Below are positions 15,701-18,781 of a DNA stretch of 18,781 bases, in pieces. A program made the position numbers and the translations under genes. Position 1 is the stretch's first letter. Each line of letters opens with the position of its first letter. The stretch lies in NCBI GenBank assembly GCA_043813895.1, contig JBDRKQ010000208.1, positions 1 to 18,781 of the forward strand, written 5' to 3'. Source of the stretch: CAZTAR01 sp043813895. GTDB taxonomy: Bacteria > Planctomycetota > Phycisphaerae > UBA1845 > UTPLA1. The notes under the pieces were generated by a model. The model was given only the letters and a program-made list of their open reading frames with translations. It was not told the DNA's origin and searched no databases.

Positions 15701-16276
15701 TGGATGGCCTCCGAAGCGTATCGGCGGCTGCGGGCTGACTCGGCCGCCGCAGAGGTTTCGCTATCGCGTAGGCCACTCCCGACCAGACTGCGTCTTGTCG
15801 AAGGCCTCCCCGAGGACCGCTACGTCACCTGCGTGCCGCTCGTTCCGCTCAAGGCCGCCGCCGGCGCTTTTGGCGATCCGCAGCACATCGAGGACGACAG
15901 CTGGGAGTGGGTCGCCGTCGAAGCCAAGCACCGCCTGCGCCCGGGCATGTTCGTCGCCCAGGTCATCGGCAAGTCGATGGAGCCTGCCATCCCCGACGGC
16001 GCGTACTGCCTCTTCGCCGCGCCGGTCACTGGCACGCGCCAGGGCAAGACCGTGCTCGTCCAACTCCGCGACGCCACCGATCCCGAGACCGGCCAACGCT
16101 ACACCGTGAAGCGCTATGAGAGCGAAAAGGCGAGGCAAGGGGGGGCGTGGCGCCATGCAACAATCACGTTGAAGCCCGTTAACCCTGACTTCGAGTCCAT
16201 CGTGCTCATCGGCACGGACGATGGCGAGCTCCAGGTGGTGGCGGAGCTGGTCGAGGTTCTGGGAGGCGAGGCATGA
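12731..16276 (+). CDS. hsdR: Type I restriction endonuclease motor subunit fused to a C-terminal LexA-like S24 peptidase domain
   Basis: A 1181-aa protein. Order: N-terminal nuclease domain with D137 and E151-x-K153 (SVDVTI...ATAELKNPLTGQ), the PD-(D/E)xK set; SF2 translocase with Walker A SAGSGKS (306-312), DEAH (424-427), motif III FTATPK (484-489) and motif VI QTLSRLNRIHP (693-703); helical C-terminal region ending in ERMDQNEEIFVRYMND (966-981) and MASEAYRRLR, where HsdR proteins usually stop. The frame then continues, with no stop codon, into about 160 residues of an S24/LexA-type peptidase: VPLVPLKAAAGAFGD (1035-1049), G-K-S1082-M-E-P-A-I-P-D-G and Y-T-V-K1127-R-Y-E. Ser and Lys fit the catalytic dyad, and A1044-G1045 fits the scissile bond. 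The core translocates DNA with ATP and cuts unmodified DNA. The extra domain's role is unknown; self-cleavage is a reasonable inference. ATGA overlap with the DUF4411 gene. Confidence 0.94.
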   Translation: MNRTNEAAFETVIESHLLQNGYVRIPRESFDRDRGIFPETVLAFISETQPKEWAKLVALHGPKTGEQVLTDLCKWMDTYGSVATLRHGFKCYGRTLRVAFFKAAHELNPELEARYGANRVGITRQLHFSARSEQSVDVTISLNGIPVATAELKNPLTGQRVDDAIRQYKRDRDPREPMFEFKRRTLVHFAVDTEAVWMTTRLARTATRFLPFNKGYEGGAGNPPDLAAHTYRTAYLWEEVLQRDSLLDLLARFIHLQIEEKRDEQGRKVKVETMIFPRYHQLDAVRLLVHAARSEGVGNNYLVEHSAGSGKSNTIGWLAHRLASLHDAANRRIFDSVIVVTDRVVLDQQLQDTIYQFEHKRGVVQKIDEHSRQLAEALENAVPVIITTLQKFPFVTRHLLKMAEERGAEGTGTLATRSCAVIVDEAHSSQGGETATDLKEVLGGEGLREEARKRAAEEGREDLEELFRSMAKRGRQANLSFFAFTATPKHKTLAVFGRDGEPHHRYTMRQAIEEKFILDVLKHYTSYATYYKLLKACEDDPNVKRKKAARALARFMRLHPHNIAQKTEVMVEHFQAVTRHRIGGRAKAMVVTGSRLEAVRYKQSFDRYIKEKGYAIKTLVAFSGTVQDDKLPEVAYTEEKMNHGIREKELPEKFATQEYHVLLVAEKYQTGFDQPLLHTMYVDKRLAGIQAVQTLSRLNRIHPLKEDTFVLDFVNDREEIREEFKVYYEGAEMGEQVDPARMYAIKGELDASGVYLDEEVERFSAVYFKPKQRQSAQDHQAMNAALDPAVSRFAVLQRDEEDEAELWRGKVQAFRNLYGFLSQVIPYQDSDLERLYVFLRHLAAKLPRRQGGPAYHFDDEVQLEYYRLQKISEGSISLQEGKGRPLDGPTEVGSGSAREEVVPLSQLIDVVNERFGTDFRQADQLFFDQIVEAAIADDGLRQAAAVNPQDKFELLFRNLLERLFVERMDQNEEIFVRYMNDQPFQQVVSAWMASEAYRRLRADSAAAEVSLSRRPLPTRLRLVEGLPEDRYVTCVPLVPLKAAAGAFGDPQHIEDDSWEWVAVEAKHRLRPGMFVAQVIGKSMEPAIPDGAYCLFAAPVTGTRQGKTVLVQLRDATDPETGQRYTVKRYESEKARQGGAWRHATITLKPVNPDFESIVLIGTDDGELQVVAELVEVLGGEA

Positions 16277-16353
16277 ACACACCCCCGTCCGATTCCCGCC
16301 TGCTGTTCATCGATCGGGCGAAAGGGGCAGCCACCAGTCTCGGTTCGGGATAG
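16273..16353 (+). pseudogene. 26-codon ATGA-coupled frame after hsdR, probable stump of a lost sixth operon gene
   Basis: The ATG overlaps the hsdR stop codon by 4 nt, exactly like the junctions upstream. It reads MNTPPSDSRLLFIDRAKGAA and ends in a TAG after 26 residues. The opening resembles a normal soluble protein start, not a random frame, but I recognise no family. It is either a truncated gene whose remainder was lost, or a chance ORF. No clear continuation is evident in the other frames up to 16632; 16354-16632 otherwise holds only the hairpin at 16559-16579. Confidence 0.35.
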
Positions 16354-16558
16354 CTCGGCGTTGCATTCTCGGTGCCCTGGCTAGACAATCAAGGTCGGGG
16401 AGGCCTGAGATGTGGAATGATGGATCAGAATGGGTGGTTGACCCCTGAGACCCACGTGGGGTTGACGCCAGGGAGTTATGTCATGGGGCCGGGCGAAATG
16501 GGTACAACGCTCCTGGGACGTGCCTAGCCGGTTAGTGCTGAGGCTGTGCGCCGCCGCT

Positions 16559-16579
16559 CCGCTCTGAGCGGAAGAGCGG
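16559..16579. other. Short hairpin between hsdR and the DUF5677-like gene
   Basis: CCGCTCT (16559-16565) and AGAGCGG (16573-16579) pair perfectly around a 7-nt loop. There is no T-run, so it is at best a weak terminator or a REP-like unit. It lies 54 nt upstream of the next start codon. Confidence 0.35.
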
Positions 16580-16632
16580 AAGACGATGGTGTTCCGCGAA
16601 GCGGATTGAGCCCGATGACCGAAGGAGTCGGA

Positions 16633-17397
16633 ATGGGAGACTCACACGCCTTCTGGGATGTGATCCTGCCGGAGCTGCTAGGTTTGTTTGGCGTGTGGAC
16701 AAAGCCGACGCTCAAGCTCAGTCCGCGGCAGAAGGCGGGGACGCTGTTCGCCATGCGCTCGATGCGGCGGCTGCTTGCTGTCGACGGACTTTTCAGAAGT
16801 GGTTACTACCTGGAGAGCCATGTTCTCGTTCGGGCGGGGTACGAGGACTGGGTGTGTCTCGCCTACCTACTGCGCGAGCCTGGAGATGCACGTTGTGAGG
16901 TTTTCACAGAGGCCATTCACAAGCAGGACGCTCGAGTGTATGATGCGTTCGCAGCTCTTTGCGGCAGCGATGTCGCGGAACGCTACTTCGTTGGAATGCC
17001 TGAAGCCGTGAGAGCCTTCACTGGTCTCCCGCGCTCGCACACCCGGCCGATCTCGCTCGCCGCGATGGCGGACGACGTAGGACTGCGCAAGGTTCACGAT
17101 TTTGTGTACTCGTACCTCTCGGGGCTGAGCCATCCGGACGCTAGATTGACTCACGTCTTCGACCAGTCGGATGCTGTGCCCGTAGCGAGGATACCTGCGC
17201 GCAATCTGGAGGACGAAACCCGCTTGGCGCTCTGGCTCGCGTGGTTCACAAGCAGAATCGCCGTGCGTGCCAATTGCGAGTTCGGGGTCGACCATGAGCC
17301 CTTTGTTGAGGAGCACCTGCTTCCTTTCCTGACCAGGACGGGATTGAACATCGAGACTTGCGTGCTGGTTCGCGAGGGTCACGATGAGGCGCCCTAG
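16633..17397 (+). CDS. DUF5677-like uncharacterised protein
   Basis: A 254-aa soluble, helical protein. The region LESHVLVRAGYEDWVCLAYLLREP (60-83), with R67 and E71, and the later YSYLSGLSHPDARL (159-172) resemble the DUF5677 pattern of an R...E helix followed by an S..(H) helix, a family I place loosely with HEPN-like helical proteins. No catalytic function is established for it as far as I know. I chose ATG 16633 (AAGGAG at 16622-16627, 5 nt spacing) over ATG 16615 and an upstream frame start at 16546. It is separated from hsdR by about 350 nt and is not translationally coupled to it, so it is a neighbouring island gene rather than an operon member. A MITE lies 94 nt downstream. Confidence 0.7.
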   Translation: MGDSHAFWDVILPELLGLFGVWTKPTLKLSPRQKAGTLFAMRSMRRLLAVDGLFRSGYYLESHVLVRAGYEDWVCLAYLLREPGDARCEVFTEAIHKQDARVYDAFAALCGSDVAERYFVGMPEAVRAFTGLPRSHTRPISLAAMADDVGLRKVHDFVYSYLSGLSHPDARLTHVFDQSDAVPVARIPARNLEDETRLALWLAWFTSRIAVRANCEFGVDHEPFVEEHLLPFLTRTGLNIETCVLVREGHDEAP

Positions 17398-17491
17398 CGG
17401 GGGAGCTAGGCATTTCGGGAGGCTTGCAGGGGTCAGGATCCATTTCGGAAGTTTCTGACATGTAAGATAGCGCACTCAAATGGGTGGCTGG

Positions 17492-17609
17492 GGGGCTGTT
17501 GAAAAAGTCATCTTCGCGGTCCACAGGTCTCTCAAAACGGCCCGTGGTACCCCCGACGGACCGTTTTGAGAGACCGCGTCTCGACGCGGAAGGGTTTTTC
17601 AACAGCCCC
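17492..17609. mobile_element. 118-bp MITE with 15-bp perfect terminal inverted repeats and a 5-bp direct flank
   Basis: GGGGCTGTTGAAAAA (17492-17506) is the exact reverse complement of 17595-17609. A second exact 15-bp inverted pair, GGTCTCTCAAAACGG (17526-17540) with 17561-17575, surrounds a 20-nt loop. Both arms are therefore 49 nt long, exact at their ends and loose in the middle. The flanks carry the 5-bp direct repeat GCTGG (17487-17491 and 17610-17614), consistent with a target-site duplication. It encodes nothing plausible. The ggctgttgaaaaa terminus is of a kind seen on insertion-sequence ends, so a related full-length IS could mobilise it. The rest of 17398-17806 shows no gene. Confidence 0.85.
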
Positions 17610-17806
17610 GCTGGCCCCTATTGCCGGTGCAGGCGTGCCGATCGCCGGGGAATCGCGTGGACGGACGGCAGGCGGTCCCCTTATGCCAGTCGGCGGTTGT
17701 CGGGAAACTGTGAAACGGGTACTATGTACCGCGGACCGGATTTCATTCAGGGCGGCGGCCACAAGTCACCCCGATCACCTTAGGCAGTCTAGCTCGGAGG
17801 TCTGCA

Positions 17807-18619
17807 ATGGCGACCCTGAGAGTCTTCTGCGATGAATCTGGTAATCTGCCGACAGCGGACTCCGAGCTCCCTTTCCTGGCGTGCGCGATTGCCACTCTAG
17901 GCATCATGCCTGACATGAACCGTGTCAGAAAGAACCCGCAGGACTTGGCTACATCACTGAAAGCTCGAAACAGCGGTGTTGGGATGGCCTACGTTGTGCC
18001 ATCCAACGGGTTCTCCAATGCACTTGCCACCAAACTCAACAAGCTTGATACTATGATCCGGATGGCTCGACTGTTGGACGCAGCACCTGGGGTCTACCCC
18101 ACGCGTAATCCTCGGAATCACATCTGGGTGCAATGCATGAGCCAGGCGATCGGCCAAGCCATCGTCCAGGCCCTTCCCCAAGGGACAATCGACAGCATGG
18201 AAATCGTCCTCGACCAGAAGACCCTCCCTTCACGGATGACAGCGGAAATCGACGATCTCGCTCGCTCTCTCCCAGATGAGGTGTCGGCTTCGCTTTCGAG
18301 AGCTCGGGAGGATCTTCCGCGTTCTGCAGCCTTCGTGGCGGGTCTCTTCCGTTTGCGGCGGGACGCTGTGACGTTGCGATGGAGCGACGAGCCCGGGGTC
18401 GACGACAACTCCAACGGGCTGCGAGTAGCTCACTGTCTCGCGAACTACGGCCGTCGCACGGTGAGAGGACGCCTTGCCGTGCCCATCAATGAACTGCTGA
18501 CTCAGGCCGGAATCGGTTGCTCATTCATCGACGTCACGGCCAAGGTAATCGGCGATCTTCCGGAGGACTTCGTAGAAGACTGGAAGGCAAGGACTGGCTT
18601 ACCGGAGCCAGGTGCATAG
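17807..18619 (+). CDS. DUF3800-like uncharacterised protein
   Basis: A 270-aa soluble protein starting LRVFCDESGNLP (4-15); the hydrophobic strand followed by D9-E-S-G12 is the hallmark of DUF3800 proteins, thought to have an RNase H-like fold. The family's later element, a conserved helix resembling GLQLADLLAG, may correspond to NGLRVAHCLANYGRR (about 203-217), where the usual Asp is replaced (AHCL), so catalytic competence is uncertain. MEIVLDQKTLP (about 131-141) could be the middle acidic strand. The start at 17807 is supported by GGAGG (17796-17800, 6 nt spacing). Function is unknown; DUF3800 genes are frequent passengers of defence islands and mobile elements. It stands alone, with the MITE upstream and a small hairpin after the stop codon. 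Confidence 0.72.
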   Translation: MATLRVFCDESGNLPTADSELPFLACAIATLGIMPDMNRVRKNPQDLATSLKARNSGVGMAYVVPSNGFSNALATKLNKLDTMIRMARLLDAAPGVYPTRNPRNHIWVQCMSQAIGQAIVQALPQGTIDSMEIVLDQKTLPSRMTAEIDDLARSLPDEVSASLSRAREDLPRSAAFVAGLFRLRRDAVTLRWSDEPGVDDNSNGLRVAHCLANYGRRTVRGRLAVPINELLTQAGIGCSFIDVTAKVIGDLPEDFVEDWKARTGLPEPGA

Positions 18620-18628
18620 CGTAATCTC

Positions 18629-18642
18629 GTCCCAACAGGGAC
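18629..18642 (+). terminator. Weak terminator-like hairpin after the DUF3800-like gene
   Basis: GTCCC-AACA-GGGAC starts 10 nt after the stop codon. The stem is only 5 bp and lacks a T-tract, so termination is not assured. Confidence 0.25.
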
Positions 18643-18676
18643 AGAGCCTGATTCGAGTAATCGTTCACCACACACG

Positions 18677-18690
18677 GGATGGTACCATCC
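18677..18690. promoter_or_regulatory. 14-bp perfect palindrome upstream of a possible gene start
   Basis: GGATGGTACCATCC is a perfect palindrome with no spacer, and a further ggtacc follows at 18713-18718. It lies about 45 nt before the ATG at 18736, a position suited to an operator for a dimeric repressor. The assignment is inferred from symmetry and position only. Confidence 0.3.
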
Positions 18691-18735
18691 TGGTTCGCCG
18701 GTGGTACCTTGCTAAGGGGTCTGCCCGAGGAAGCA

Positions 18736-18781
18736 ATGACTAGTCAGCTGAAATGTGCAGGCAAGTGGGTATTGCCCATGA
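18736..18781 (+). CDS. Possible start of a gene running off the window
   Basis: ATG 18736 is preceded by GAGGA (18727-18731) at about 4-5 nt spacing and opens a frame of 15 codons to the window end (MTSQLKCAGKWVLPM). It is too short to identify. It is listed because the Shine-Dalgarno-like box and the upstream palindrome fit a gene start. Confidence 0.3.
   Translation, partial: MTSQLKCAGKWVLPM

Noticed and set aside
15791..16276. The S24 domain as a separate gene read through by a sequencing error
   Set aside because: The frame is continuous, there is no ribosome-binding site or start codon at the domain border, and the linker keeps normal codon use. An assembly error cannot be fully excluded and is listed as a refutation test.
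17484..17783. A 99-codon frame across the MITE
   Set aside because: It starts in and runs through the inverted repeats of the element, with no domain or ribosome-binding site.

Overview
The window comes from a high-GC Gram-negative bacterium. The signs are G/C-rich third codon positions, long antisense shadow frames, and a TonB-type protein with an N-terminal membrane anchor and periplasmic C-terminal domain. The lineage cannot be fixed from the sequence; the intergenic DNA is unusually rich in palindromic and composite repeats, as in many uncultured genomes. No tRNA, rRNA or CRISPR array is visible.

Left part (1-6470): three housekeeping-type genes on the + strand, a TonB-family protein (1520-2137), a NUDIX hydrolase with an N-terminal NUDIX-associated domain (2323-2952) and a DASS/SLC13-type permease with two TrkA-C domains (2998-4776). 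They sit inside a near-symmetric nest of repeats. Two direct copies of a composite repeat of roughly 0.7-0.8 kb (called R1 here) lie on each side (186 and 992; 4811 and 5508), and one copy of a roughly 200-bp foldback element lies outside each pair, in opposite orientations (1-176 and 6256-6465).

Right part (6500-18781): a defence island. A protein with a HEPN-like R-x4-H motif (6783-7718) precedes a tightly coupled five-gene type I restriction-modification operon: hsdM (7827-9815), hsdS (9812-11101), an ImmA/IrrE-type metallopeptidase with an N-terminal HTH-like region (11098-12240), a DUF4411 PIN-like toxin candidate (12240-12734) and hsdR (12731-16276). Every junction overlaps by 4 nt or 1 nt. 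The regulator/toxin pair is therefore embedded between the specificity and motor subunits. HsdR (1181 aa) carries a C-terminal LexA/UmuD-like S24 peptidase domain with the Ser/Lys dyad and a correctly spaced Ala-Gly bond. This is the most interesting feature of the window, because it suggests a restriction motor with a built-in self-cleavage switch. A 26-codon ATGA-overlapping frame after hsdR looks like the stump of a lost sixth gene.

Beyond the operon are a DUF5677-like protein (16633-17397), a 118-bp MITE with perfect terminal inverted repeats and a 5-bp direct flank (17492-17609), a DUF3800-like protein (17807-18619) and the possible start of another gene at the window edge.

Likely joint function (inference): HsdM/HsdS methylate host sites and HsdR/HsdM/HsdS cleave unmodified DNA. 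The ImmA/DUF4411 pair may act as an addiction or abortive-infection backup. The two protease modules in the operon (metallopeptidase and S24) could link DNA damage or phage signals to the release of restriction or toxin activity.
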